From positions 35,870-99,869 of the forward strand of contig NW_005179229.1 of the NCBI RefSeq assembly GCF_000350225.1: DNA of 64,000 bases. The letters run 5' to 3'. This document shows positions 11,270 through 22,400 of this stretch, one piece after another. A model generated the notes under the pieces. The model saw only the letters and a program-made list of their open reading frames with translations, was not told the origin of the DNA and ran no database searches. How positions within the stretch are numbered: position 1 is the stretch's first letter; each line of letters starts with the position of its first letter. The translations under genes and the position numbers were made by a program. Source of the stretch: Chondrus crispus. Lineage: Eukaryota; Rhodophyta; Florideophyceae; Gigartinales; Gigartinaceae.

Positions 11270-12520
11270 TAATGGTAGGTTTGGAGGGGCAAGGGAAAGA
11301 AGGAGGGCAGGTTGATGTGTGTGAGTGAAGGAGTTGGTGCCGAGGTTTACTTGGAGCCGCCTTTCGGCGATACTTATACACTTTGAGTGTTACACTATCC
11401 CATTACTTTGGCACCTGGTAAACCGTACTCACCATATGCGCGACCAAGCGCGGTCCTCTTCTGGCCCGTCCACACTGTTCTATTTCCACCTTACGAATTG
11501 ACTATTGACTATCAGTGCACAACAGTTTCTACACATTTCGAGTGACTGTAAACCATGGCCCTATGCATGCAATCGTTTCACACCTTACTAATCTGCATCC
11601 AGACATGACAGAATATATTCTTGCATAATGAACAACTTGGCATCTCTCTATTTTCAACAACGCAAAGTCCTGTCATATCTCAGTCCCCATACATGCCCTT
11701 GTTTCGTACCTTACTAATTTCGGTACACACTGCCAGACAACTATGACGGGTAGCAACAATGTGCATCCAGACTTTCTACACATCTCACGTGATATCCGAT
11801 GTGAATCACACGAGTACTGTCATCAACTTGCATCCAACGGCGCACCATAACGAGAGCACAGTACAACGTCGCATGCTGACGAGAGTGTAGTACAACGGCG
11901 CATGCTGATGCAAGGGTTGCACACAGCGTGACGCGTACACTGAATACTCACGTAAGTACATGTCTCTTGCGAGAAATACTTGTTGTACTTTTAATTCACA
12001 TGTACTGTGCTCGGACACGCGCCGGACCGTATGTAGGCGACGTGTACAAGTGTACGTACACGCAGCAACCTGGCGATGTGTACATGTGTACACCGCACAC
12101 AAGTGTCCAGCGCCAAGGCCACACGTAATTACCCATTACAACCATGGTGAACAACTTGAAACCCCCGAAATGATGTAATTAAAACGTATACCGATCATTC
12201 AAGATATATCACCAGCATGACTGCCTATAAGTGAACAATAACAGACCAATTGAATTGCAGCATTCGAGCCAACACCCAATAGATTTGCAGTATTGCCTGT
12301 GTAGCCCTATAACGGTTCGGGCCAAATGCAAATTTTCGGCATTTATGCAAATTTGCATAACCCTCCAAAAGTCCACTTTCGTCCGCAGAACCCCAAAATC
12401 TGAGACTTTACACGTGTCATGTGGTGATATGGGGTGAGGGTCCGGACCGTCGAGTCATGTACACGTGTCGCTCGATTTTGCACTTTCCAGATACCAGCAT
12501 GTGGTCGCACATTTTCAATA
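11270..12520 (-). repeat. LTR of copia family B, inverted
   Basis: A 1251-bp B LTR on the minus strand. The left flank is B1 reverse transcriptase (ggaag) and the right flank is the leader of a C-type element (ggcaa), so there is no target duplication. It is nearly identical to the LTR at 356-1606 but in the opposite orientation. The minus-strand TATA box and CGCC-GAAA-GGCG hairpin are intact. Confidence 0.9.
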
Positions 12521-12792
12521 GGCAAAGTGTTGTGCTTACTCGTGGCACGTTTGATTTAGTTCACAGTCGAAAGACCCGCACTGGCCGACAAACAGGGGTA
12601 GCGCCCTAAGGCATTTTTAAGAAGAATACGCTTGTTCCACTCCGCCGGGAACAAGCACCAAGAACGTTTCCGAGTAATCGCTACAAACTTCTTATACGGG
12701 TGGGCTTGCCGTTGTTTTGACTATCGGTTAACGGCTTAGGATCCCGGAACAAAAGAATTTGTATACTCGGAACGGTACATCCATTCGGCGAA
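12521..12792 (+). other. C2 partial 5' leader
   Basis: The last 272 bp of a C-type leader, matching the C1 leader (for example ggcaaagtgttgtgc with one T fewer than in A). It includes a mutated copy of the shared 50-bp block at about 12701-12750. No gene lies here. Confidence 0.8.
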
Positions 12793-15141
12793 ATGGATGA
12801 CCAAAGCTCTGGATCGGTCAGAATCGAGAAGCTGACCGCATCTAACTTTTACATCTGGAAGCAGAAAATCCAGCTACTGCTTGCTCTCCGAGATGTCGAT
12901 CAATACGTTTTTGATGATATCCCGGAGAATGCGACGTCAGATGACCGGAGAAAGTGGATTCGTGGTGACGCAAAAGCAAAGGCAGTCATCGGACTCACGC
13001 TTTCTGATGACTACTTGCAACATGTGGGAGGGTGTAGCAGTGCGAAAGAGACATGGGAAGCAATTCTGAAAGTGTTTGAGCGTCATACTTTGCTCAACAA
13101 ACTTGCCGCCCGTCGCGACTTTTACACTGTATCCATGCTCCCATCCGGGAAAGTGCTCCGTCGCGACTTTTACACTGTATCCATGCTCCCATCCGAGAAA
13201 GTGCTCCGTCGCGACTTCAATCGTGTGAAGCAACTTGCTTCCAGATTGCAGTCAATGAGTGTTGAGATTGACGATAAAGAAATTGCAATAGCTGTGTTGA
13301 ATGGCTTGCCTCCACGATTCGATAACCTGATTGTTGCTCTTGACGCACTTGGCAATGAAGATAAAGTGTTTGGACTCGAGTTTGTGAAGAGTCGTCTGCT
13401 GCAAGAAGAGCAACGAGAAAGCATGAAGACCGCTTCTGCTTCAACACCACATGCACCTGCACTTGTTAATCGTATGCCTATTCGACGCGATATGAAATGT
13501 ACGAATTGCAATAGACATGGGCATACTGCAGCGCGTTGCTGGGGCAAGGACGTGAATGGGCGCCGACCTGCGCCGCCAGATGGGTTTCGGTCACGCAACA
13601 CTGGCTTAAAGCCAAGTGCATTCGTTTCTCGAGATGACAATTCTACTGCTGCCTTTGCGGAGAGTGACTTTACTTGCTTGCTTTCGACTTCCACTCCAGA
13701 AAAGAGGGCTGCAAACGCAAGGTCATGGCTTGTCGATTCCGGTTGCAGCGCTCACATTACGTTTGATCGCTCTTTGTTCGTTACGTATGAACAGATGCAA
13801 TCTGGATCAGTCGAGATGGGCACGAAGGCTAGAGCCAATGTCGCTGGTCGCGGCGAAGTAGAATTCATGTTGAACGTCAACGGTAGTCCACATTCTTGCA
13901 AATTGTCAAGCGTTTTGCATGTCCCTGATTTCGGATACTCGCTACTGTCTGTTAGCCAAATGGTTTCGAAGGGCATGCAAGTGTCATTTGAAAATGACAA
14001 ATGCATCGTTACTGCAGGACCAACTGTAGTTGCCACAGCGAGTCAAGTTGGGGATTTGTACATACTTGACGTCATGAATGAAACCTTTTCTGCTCACGTA
14101 GTTACCCTGCAGATGCTACATGAACGCATGGCCCATGTTAATGTACAAGGAATCGCATCAATGATTCACAATAATGTGGTAAGTGGCATCAACGTTCGTC
14201 AAAGCGATGTCATCAGTGCAATGAATCCGAAGTCTGGCAATCACCTTCTCATTTGTCCTGCGTGTGTGTTCGGGAAAGCAACGCGATCAGTAATCCCGAA
14301 ACAGCGATCATCGTCTCGAGCACAGAACTGTCTTGACTTGGTACATTCTGACGTTTGCGGTCCGCTCGAAGTACAGTCCATTGGTGGTTCGAGATACTTC
14401 ATTACATTTGTAGATGATCACTCGAACTGGGTAGTTGTGTACACGATGAGAAATAAATCTGAGGCGTTTGCAAAATACAAGTTGTATGAAAAGTTGGCTC
14501 AAACCCACACTGGTCGCAAAGTAAAGGTGCTTCGCACTGATCGAGGGGGAGAGTACTTGTCGACGGAATTCAAGTCGCATTTAGATTTAAACGGTACGCA
14601 GCACCAACTCACAACGGCGTACACCCCTGAACAAAACGGTGTTGCTGAACGTATAAATCGAACTTTGATTGATCTTGTCCGCTCTATGCTTTCTCATAAA
14701 CAGGTCAGTAAGCGATTCTGGGCCGAGGCTCTTGCCACTTCGGTATATATTCGCAATCGAGTTACTACACCGGCTTTGCCAGTTAACACCACTCCCCATC
14801 ACATTTGGATGAATTCTACTCCAAATGTTGGCCATTGGCGAGTATTGGGGTCAAAGTGTTGGTATACATTACCAAAATCAGAGCTCCGTAAGCTAGACTT
14901 GCGAGCTCGTGAAGCGATTTTTCTTGGGTACTCGCAATGCAGTAAGGCATACAAACTTTGGGACGGAGAGTTGAATAAAATTGTTGTGTCACGGGGTGTC
15001 AAATTTGATGAATCGACATGTGGTATGCATGACATTCCTGCACACGAAAGTGATTCAATCAACTCTAATGTTGACGTTGTATTGCTCGATGGCGACAATG
15101 GGTATACAGCTGATACCCCAAATACGGATGAGGTTGGTTCT
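12793..15141 (+). pseudogene. C2 gag-protease-integrase part of a C-type copia polyprotein
   Basis: N-terminal two-thirds of a copia polyprotein, starting at ATG 12793 (MDDQSSG). It has gag, a CX2CX4HX4C knuckle (CTNCNRHGHTAARC), protease VDSGCSAH, integrase HHCC and DDE (HSDVCGPL, RTDRGGEY, NGVAER), and the start of the acidic linker. It is cut by gypsy G1 at 15142. The frame is open to that point. Unusual is an in-frame expansion in gag: the 16-residue block beginning RRDFYTVSMLPS occurs twice and its first three residues a third time (about 13110-13221), replacing the VFI of other copies. The sequence groups with C1 (IQLLLALRD, IPENATSD). The part beyond the linker and the 5' LTR are not in the window. 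Confidence 0.92.
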
Positions 15142-15734
15142 TGTGGTATAACCCCAAATGGAAATTAGATTAGGATCGGAGCAGGGACAGTAAGGCAACG
15201 AGCCTTACAGCCATGCGCGCACACACGAGTCCTCCGCGTGTACGGGACGCGTACAACACGTGGACTGTCATCCCCGCCGGCTGACAGCGTTACAGTGTCG
15301 GTAGACCGGCACTACTGTAGAGTTATGATAGACTACAATGTACATTAAATATGAGCGGACTGCCAGCGGTGGAGGACGACAAGCAGGGACTTGTCAAGGA
15401 TCCTCCACCTTGGTCCGCCCGCTTACTTTTAGGTACTTCCGTCCGTTTTACCTAGGAGTCGCACCGCGCACGGGTTGAGGACGCGCGTAGCACGCCCACG
15501 AGCCGGCTCCACCTCCGCCCGTCGGTACTGGATCGTCACCCAGTACCGCTCCGGGGCGTCGAGGCGTAGAACCGCTCGCGCGTGCGCGCGTCCTCCCCGA
15601 TCCCGCTCTACCACCGCTACCTCGAGCCCGTGCTCGGTACCGTGGGTGGGCCGTGCTTCTGTCTTCCCGCAGATCGGGGTCTTTCCGAACTGTCAGTACT
15701 CACCCCCCTCGTCGTTGGGGGTGATTATACTACA
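15142..15734 (+). repeat. G1 5' LTR
   Basis: About 593 bp, from TGTGGTATAACCCC to GGGTGATTATACTACA. The ends form an imperfect inverted repeat (TGTGGTATAA / TTATACTACA). The boundary is placed by this TG...CA pair and by the primer-binding site one base further on. No second copy is in the window to confirm it. Confidence 0.8.
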
Positions 15735-15735
15735 G

Positions 15736-15748
15736 TGGTGTCCCGACC
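15736..15748 (+). other. G1 primer-binding site
   Basis: TGGTGTCCCGACC begins one base after the LTR. Starting with TGG it is complementary to a tRNA 3' end in CCA. G2 has the closely similar TGGTCTCCTGACC at the same place. The tRNA identity cannot be assigned here. Confidence 0.7.
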
Positions 15749-15811
15749 TAGAAGACTCTCAAGATCGAACCGAGAAGACTATCGTTTACCTCCGCGTCCT
15801 TACGCGTCGAG

Positions 15812-17500
15812 ATGAGTGGCGACTATCCCACCTCGATTCGCTCGGAGCCCGCCGATGTGCGAGAGGCCGCGCTCCGGGTCCGAGTCGGCGACGGCGACGC
15901 TGGTCCTCGAGACCGCGAACCGTCGCCCGACTTCTCCGAAGGACGCGCTCGCGCGATGTACGATCGCATCGCGGAGTATATCGAAGATGTCCGAACATCC
16001 CTCCGTATCGACGTCTCCGACAGCGTCTACGCCCGCTGTATGGATGAGTTGCGCTCCCTCCGCGAAGGAAGGTTTGAGCGCGTAACTCAGTCCTTGGAGA
16101 ACCTGCGCGCCCTCGTCAACCAGCTACAGTCCCGTTTGGTACTGGTCGAAGAGGCGCGCATCGATTCCCCCGCCGTGGACGTTGCCGGTCGACCCGCGAG
16201 TGCAAACTCCGGGGTCCGACGCGACCCGCAACCCTTCCCATCAGCCGAACAGATGGGAGCGTTTGCGCACATGGCGGCGGAGCTCAACTCAACGCGCCGC
16301 CGTGCCCGTGAGATGGAACAGACCTCGGCCGAGAGGCCGCCCGGAGCCCCCTCGAGTGGGCCCGGTGCCACTGTTCCTCCGGGCGCATCCGGAGCGCAGG
16401 AGTGGCCCCCGACTGGAGCCGTCACCAGTCGGAGGGCGGAGGACATCAAGCCGACGGCGGACGCAAACTTCGCGTCCGAGACTCAAGCCCTGCCGTATGC
16501 ATCCGGAAGCATGCGGCAGTCCCGACGGGTACCGGACGAACCGGACCGTGGCCGTGGAGGAGTCGCCCGCGGATCAGGGGAACCGATTCTCCCCTTCGAT
16601 CTTCGCTGGGGCGGCTACCAGCCAGCGGATCTTACCGCGCATCCCGGCCCCGTCGACGTCCGAACGTTGCCCGTCACGCCGTTCGGAACGTTGGGCCCCG
16701 CCGAACCCGGGCTCGAGCCCGTCCACACCATGATACAGGAGTTCAGCGCCGTCGCGAACTACCGCATGTATCGGTTGGACAACACCTCGAGGCTCGTTAC
16801 CTCGGGTGACGCGGGACGGATCGCGAAGTACGTCCAACGCTGCCGTGGGCTCTGTCCCACGATGAAGAGCTTCGACGGTACTGACGCGATTCAGTTGCTC
16901 CCGTTTCTGAAGGATATCCGGATAACCTTCAATGCCCAGCACCTGACCGAAGGTGTGGCAATCCGTGTCTTCGCTCACTTCCTCGAGCGGGACGTGGAGC
17001 AGTTGTATACGAGTTACACCATGCGCGGCCTCCGCGCCGGCCAGCTCCACGACGACACGAGCTGGCCTGGTCTCGTCAACCAATTTATCAAACGCTACCT
17101 AACCGACGACGTGTTGGGGGAAGCGTTTGATGCTGTCGCGTCGGCGCGACAGCTTCCTCACGAAACCGAGAACACGTTCGCAGACCGGCTGGAATCCGCC
17201 GCGTTCCGATACACGGCCGTGTTCTCAGAACAAGCTCTCGCGCACTACTTCGTGCGCAGGCTGTCCACTGCAGCCCGGGCCGCAGTGGCAGAGACGATGC
17301 AAAGGTTGCCCGGACAACAGAAGACCGAACTCTCAACGATTCGCCGTATCGCAACGGCCGAGGGTACAACCTACCGCGCTCTTCGCGGGTTGCCGCCGCC
17401 GGACCCGAAGCCGGCAGCGAAGGGAGTCCGAACTCTAAGGTCGCACGGAACGAGCTCGGCGGCGACCGCCCTCCACATTGGAGAAGATGAGTGGCAGGCC
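15812..17500 (+). CDS. G1 gag, left exon-like piece interrupted by A1
   Basis: Structural gag of a Ty3/gypsy element, starting at ATG 15812 (MSGDYPTS) just downstream of the primer-binding site. The first ~340 residues are charged and Pro/Gly/Arg-rich. A capsid-like helical domain follows (about residues 350-530), with the pattern FLKDIRITF, then an FIKRYL and a FADRLESAAFRY block typical of retrotransposon gag. Exactly 563 codons precede the A1 insertion at 17501. Removing A1 and one AGGCC copy joins this piece in frame with 24298. The gag protein would be about 850 residues. Confidence 0.9.
17496..17500. repeat. Target-site duplication AGGCC of A1
   Basis: AGGCC at 17496-17500 recurs at 24293-24297. 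It proves that A1 is one complete insertion and that its LTRs end TG...TA. Confidence 0.96.
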
Positions 17501-18237
17501 TGTTGGAAATCTTCGACCACATGCTAAGCTCCAAGCCTGACAGATATTACACGTGTACGTCGACGAAACCTAAAATGCTTGCAAGAGCATTTTCAGGATG
17601 TTTGGTCTTCAAGGTGGACACGTGTCATATTTGTACACGGTTGCACTTTCCTATCATTTCCGAGCATGTTTCAATTTTGGTGCTCACACGTGTAAGTTAT
17701 GTACCTCGTGGCACTCTACAGTACATTCTGAACATGTTTCATTTTTCTCGATTTGACACGTGTGTGACACGTATGACGTATGTGCCACAGTGGTTATTAA
17801 TCGTAGTGTAAAATCTGTAATCTACAGTACAGTACATTCAGATATTATTGACTCTCAAACGGTCCCAAATTATTAGCAAGAGAGTGCAAGAAGGAGAGTC
17901 ATTTGATTATCAACGGAGAGTGGAAGTAGGAGAGTCACTTGATTATCAACCGAGAGTGCAAGAAGGAGAGTCACTTGATTATCAACCGAGAGTGGAAGTA
18001 GGAGAGTCACTTGATTATCAACCGAGAGTGCAAGAAGGAGAGTCACTTGATTATCAACCAGTGCAAGAAGGAGAGTCACGTGACCAGCCCTAATGGCTCG
18101 TATTGTATGTAGTTCGAAGAGTATAAGTAGCGCCAATAGTTGGCGACCAAGAGTAAAATGGCATCAACTTCTTTTCCCTTCAACCACCAGCAACCTTCAA
18201 CCATCCTTCTTCCCTCTGCCCCGCTGACCTTTCTATA
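17501..18237 (+). repeat. A1 5' LTR with promoter
   Basis: A 737-bp LTR. U3 holds several CACGTG-centred palindromes (five seen), then 36-bp tandem units at about 17876-18080, then a TATA box at about 18122 (gtataagtag) and the CGCCAA/TTGGCG hairpin at 18131-18145. It ends CTTTCTATA. Two 36-bp units fewer than in A2 account exactly for the 72-bp length difference. Confidence 0.95.
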
Positions 18238-18251
18238 GGTTATGGGCCCAG
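18238..18251 (+). other. A1 primer-binding site (initiator tRNA-Met anticodon arm)
   Basis: GGTTATGGGCCCAG directly abuts the LTR. It is complementary over 14 bases to the anticodon stem and loop of initiator tRNA-Met, not to a tRNA 3' end. Confidence 0.88.
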
Positions 18252-19446
18252 TTCAACGCTGATCGTGGTCTTCGTTTTGGTTCAAGTTCGAGTTTCGCCG
18301 TCGTTCAAGTATCAGTTTGTTCAGCTCGTCAAGCAGAAGAAGAAGGTATCAGTTTCAGTCTCCGCTTTCGAGTTTGGTTTTTCAGTTTTCTCAGTTATCG
18401 CCGTTGTTTTCAGCACCGTTTCAGCCGATTTTTCAGTTTGGTGGTCCGTCAGTTCCCAGTTTTTGGAAATCAACTTTGTGGTCTTGCAGCTTTGTCGTGG
18501 CAGTCGTTGTGTGAGCTGTGAGTGAGCCTTCCGCTTGTCGGGAGGAAGAAAGTCCCTAGTGGCCAACGCACTGCCAAATCCTCAGTGGTCCGTCAGTTCT
18601 CAGTTTTTTGCTTTGTCGTGGCAGTCGTTGTGTGAGCTGTGGGTGAGCCTTCCGCTAGTCGGGAGGAAGAAAGTCCCTAGTGGCCAACGCACTGCCAAAT
18701 CCTCAGTGGAACATACCCTCGCTCTTGGTGAAAGGCTGGTGCCATTGGAAATCTGACTTGAGCGAGGGTCCGACCAAGAATCGTCGAGAGACGAATTACT
18801 GATCCTCGGGGAGGATCACAGTGTACTGGTCTAGTCGATCCGCACTCTACCTTCGGGAGGTGCGTCGGCGGTGTGGGTAACGCTCTCGGTATTAGCCCTA
18901 TAGGTACGACTTCGGTCCCCTGGGTGAAGAGAATACGTGCCTAAACACTGAACCTCTCACTATACGTGTATAAGGTCGCGTACCTTGATTAAGTTCGCAC
19001 GGAAGAGGGTGACCCAAGGAGTGATTGTGAACAAATCACACGAGTACGACGAAGGCAGTTTCATTCTTGTGTTGTGGGAGACCCTCTGAGGCAGTACCGT
19101 ATCAAGTTTGGACAAGCCGATTTAGGTTGCAGGGACCGTTCGCGGTAGTAACCAAAAGTCCTGGTTCGTCTACAGGCAAAGTTGTTGTGCTTACTCGTGG
19201 CACGTTTGATTTAGTTCACAGTCGAAAGACCCGCACTGGCCGACATACAGGGGTAGCGCCCTAAGGCATTTCTAAGAAGAATACGCTTGTTCCACTCCGC
19301 CGGGAACAAGCACCAAGAACGTTTCCGAGTAATCGCTACAAACTTCCTATACGGGTGGGCTTGCCATTGTGTTGACTATCGGTTAACGGCTTGGGATCCC
19401 GGGACGGAAGACCTTGTATACTCGAAGGGTACATCCATTCGGCGAA
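18252..19446 (+). other. A1 5' leader (untranslated region)
   Basis: 1.2 kb without a convincing ORF. It contains a direct duplication of about 115 bp (near 18490-18592 and 18607-18710), the inverted repeat CCCTCGCTC (18717-18725) / GAGCGAGGG, a CCTCGGGGAGG hairpin near 18802, and the 50-bp block 19351-19400 identical to one in B2. The frame is open from 19414 but has no ATG before 19447. Confidence 0.75.
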
Positions 19447-22400
19447 ATGGATGACCAAAGCTCTGGATCGGTCAGAATCGAGAAGCTGACCGCATCTAAC
19501 TTTTACATCTGGAAGCAGAAAATCGAGCTACTGCTTGCTCTCCGAGATGTCGATCAATACGTTTTTGATGATATTTCGGAAAATGCGACCTCAGATGATC
19601 GCAGGAAGTGGATTCGTGGTGATGCGAAAGCAAAGGCAGTCATCGGACTCACGCTTTCTGATGACTACTTGCAACATGTGCGAGGGTGTAGCAGTGCGAA
19701 AGAGACATGGGAGGCGATTCTGAATGTGTTTGAGCGTCACACTTTGCTCAACAAACTTTCCGCCCGTCGCGACTTTTACACTGTTTCCATGCTCCCATCC
19801 GAGAAAGTGCTCGTGTTCATCAATCGTGTGAAGCAACTTGCTGCCAGATTGCAGTCAATGAGTGTTGAGATTGACGATAAAGAAATTGCAATGGCTGTGT
19901 TGAATGGCTTGCCTCCACGATTCGATAACTTGATTGTTGCTCTTGACGCACTTGGCAATGAGGATAAAGTGTTTGGACTCGATTTTGTGAAGAGTCGTCT
20001 GCTGCAAGAAGAACAACGAGAAAGCATGAAGACCGCTTCTGCTTCATCACCACATGCACCTGCACTTGTCAATCGTATGCCTATTCGACGTGATATGAGA
20101 TGTACGAACTGTAATCGACATGGACACACCGCAGCACGTTGCTGGGGCAAGGATGTGAATGGGCGCCGACCAGCACCGCCAGACGGGTTCCGGTCCCGCA
20201 ACCCCGGCATGAAGCCAAGTGCATTCGTATCTCGAGATGAAACTTCTACTGCTGCCTTTGCTGAAAGCGACTTTACATGCCTGCTTTCGACTTCTTCTCC
20301 CGAAAAGAAGGCAGTGAACGCAGGGTCATGGCTTGTGGATTCCGGTTGCAGTGCCCACATTACATTTGATCGCTCTTTGTTCGTTACTTATGAACAGATG
20401 CAATCTGGATCAGTCGAGATGGGCACGAAGGCTAGAGCCAATGTCGCTGGTCGTGGTGAGGTAGAATTCATGTTGAACGTCAATGGTAGTCCACATCCTT
20501 GCAAATTGTCCAACGTTTTGCATGTCCCTGATTTCGGATACTCGCTTCTGTCTGTTAGCCAAATCGTTTCAAAGGGCTTGCAAGTGTCATTTGAAAAAGA
20601 CAAATGCATCGTTACTGCAGGACCAACTCTAGTTGCCACAGCTAGTCAAGTTGGGGATTTATTCATACTTGATGTCATGAATGAAACTTTCTCTGCTCAT
20701 GTAGTTACCTTGCAGACGCTACATGAACGAATGGCCCATGTTAACGTACAAGGAATCGCATCAATGATTCACAATAATGTGGTAAGTGGCATCAATGTTC
20801 GTCAAAGCGATGTGATCAGAGCAATGAATCGAAAGTCTGACAATCACTCTCTCGTTTGTCCTGCGTGTGTGTTCGGCAAAGCAACGCGATCAGTAATTTC
20901 GAAACAGCGATCATCGTCTCGAGCACAGAACTGTCTTGACTTGGTACATTCTGACGTTTGCGGTCCGCTCGAAGTACAGTCCATTGGTGGTTCGAGATAC
21001 TTCATTACATTTGTAGATGATCACTCGAACTGGGTTGTTGTGTACACGATGCGAAATAAATCTGAGGCCTTTGCAAAATACAAGTTGTATGAACAGTTTG
21101 CCCAAACGCACACTGGTCGCAAAGTGAAGGTGCTTCGCACTGATCGAGGGGGAGAGTACTTGTCGACAGAATTCAAGTCATATTTGGATTCAAACGGTAC
21201 ACAGCACCAGCTCACCACTGCCTACACACCTGAACAAAACGGTGTTGCTGAACGTTTAAATCGAACCTTGATTGATCTTGTCCGTTCCATGCTTTCTCAT
21301 AAACAGGTCAGTAAACGATTCTGGGCAGAGGCTCTTGCCACTGCAGTATATGTACGCAATCGAGTTACTTCACGGGCTTTGCCAGTTAACACGACTCCCC
21401 ATCACATTTGGATGAAGTCAACTCCAAATGTTGGCCATTTGCGAGTATTTGGGTCAAAGTGTTGGTATACATTACCGAAATTAGAGCTCCGTAAGCTTGA
21501 CTTGCGAGCGCGTGAAGCAATGTTTCTCGGTTATTCGCAATGCAGTAAAGCATACAAACTTTGGGACGGAGAGTTGAGTAAAGTTGTTGTTTCACGAGAT
21601 GCCAAGTTTGATGAATCGACATGTGGGATGCATGACATTCCTGCACATGAAAAAGATTCAATCAGCTCTGACGTTGGCGTTGTATTGCTCGGTGGCGACA
21701 ATGAGAATGAAGCCGATACCCCAAATGCTAATGAGGTTGGGTCGGAAGAGGATGAAATTTCAGGGGAGGTTATTGAAAACGAGGACACTCACTCTGTAGG
21801 TGAGAATGATGAAGATGATGTATCACCTCCCGTCGAAACTCCGAATGTCACCCCTCCAACTCCGACTCCAGCTGTACGAAGATCATCTCGAATCAGTAGA
21901 CCTCCCGGATCATGGTGGAGGAGCAACTTTGCAGCTGCTCTTCTTTCACATGCGCATGTCGCTATTGAAGGTCCCAAGACTTTCAAACAAGCAACCCACG
22001 GTCCTAGAGCTGCATTCTGGCAAACCGGCATTGACAAAGAACTTGCATCACAGACTAAGAATCAGACCTGGAAACTTGTTCCTCGATCTGAGGCGTCAAA
22101 CATCTTGACATCTCGATGGGTTTTCAATGTCAAGCAGCTGCCTGATGCAAATGGCAATATAGTTGAAAGTGCAAAAGCCAGACTTGTTGCCCGTGGATTC
22201 CAGCAAGTGCAAGGTCTTGACTATACTGAGACATATGCCCCTGTCATAAAGTTTACGACTATTCGTCTACTTCTTGCCTTAGTTGCTCATTACGACCTTG
22301 AACTTCATCAGATGGATGTCGTGACTGCGTTTTTGAACGGCGACTTGGATGAAGACATCTACATGGAGCAACCCGAAGGGTGCGTTGACAAAAGCAAAAG

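Noticed and set aside
356-12520. A 12-kb DNA transposon with 1.25-kb terminal inverted repeats
   Set aside because: The repeats are B LTRs found singly and in direct orientation elsewhere, there is no target duplication, and there is no transposase other than copia integrase.
17876-18080. CRISPR-like array of 36-bp repeats
   Set aside because: The units are contiguous with no unique spacers and lie inside a eukaryotic LTR. It is a minisatellite.
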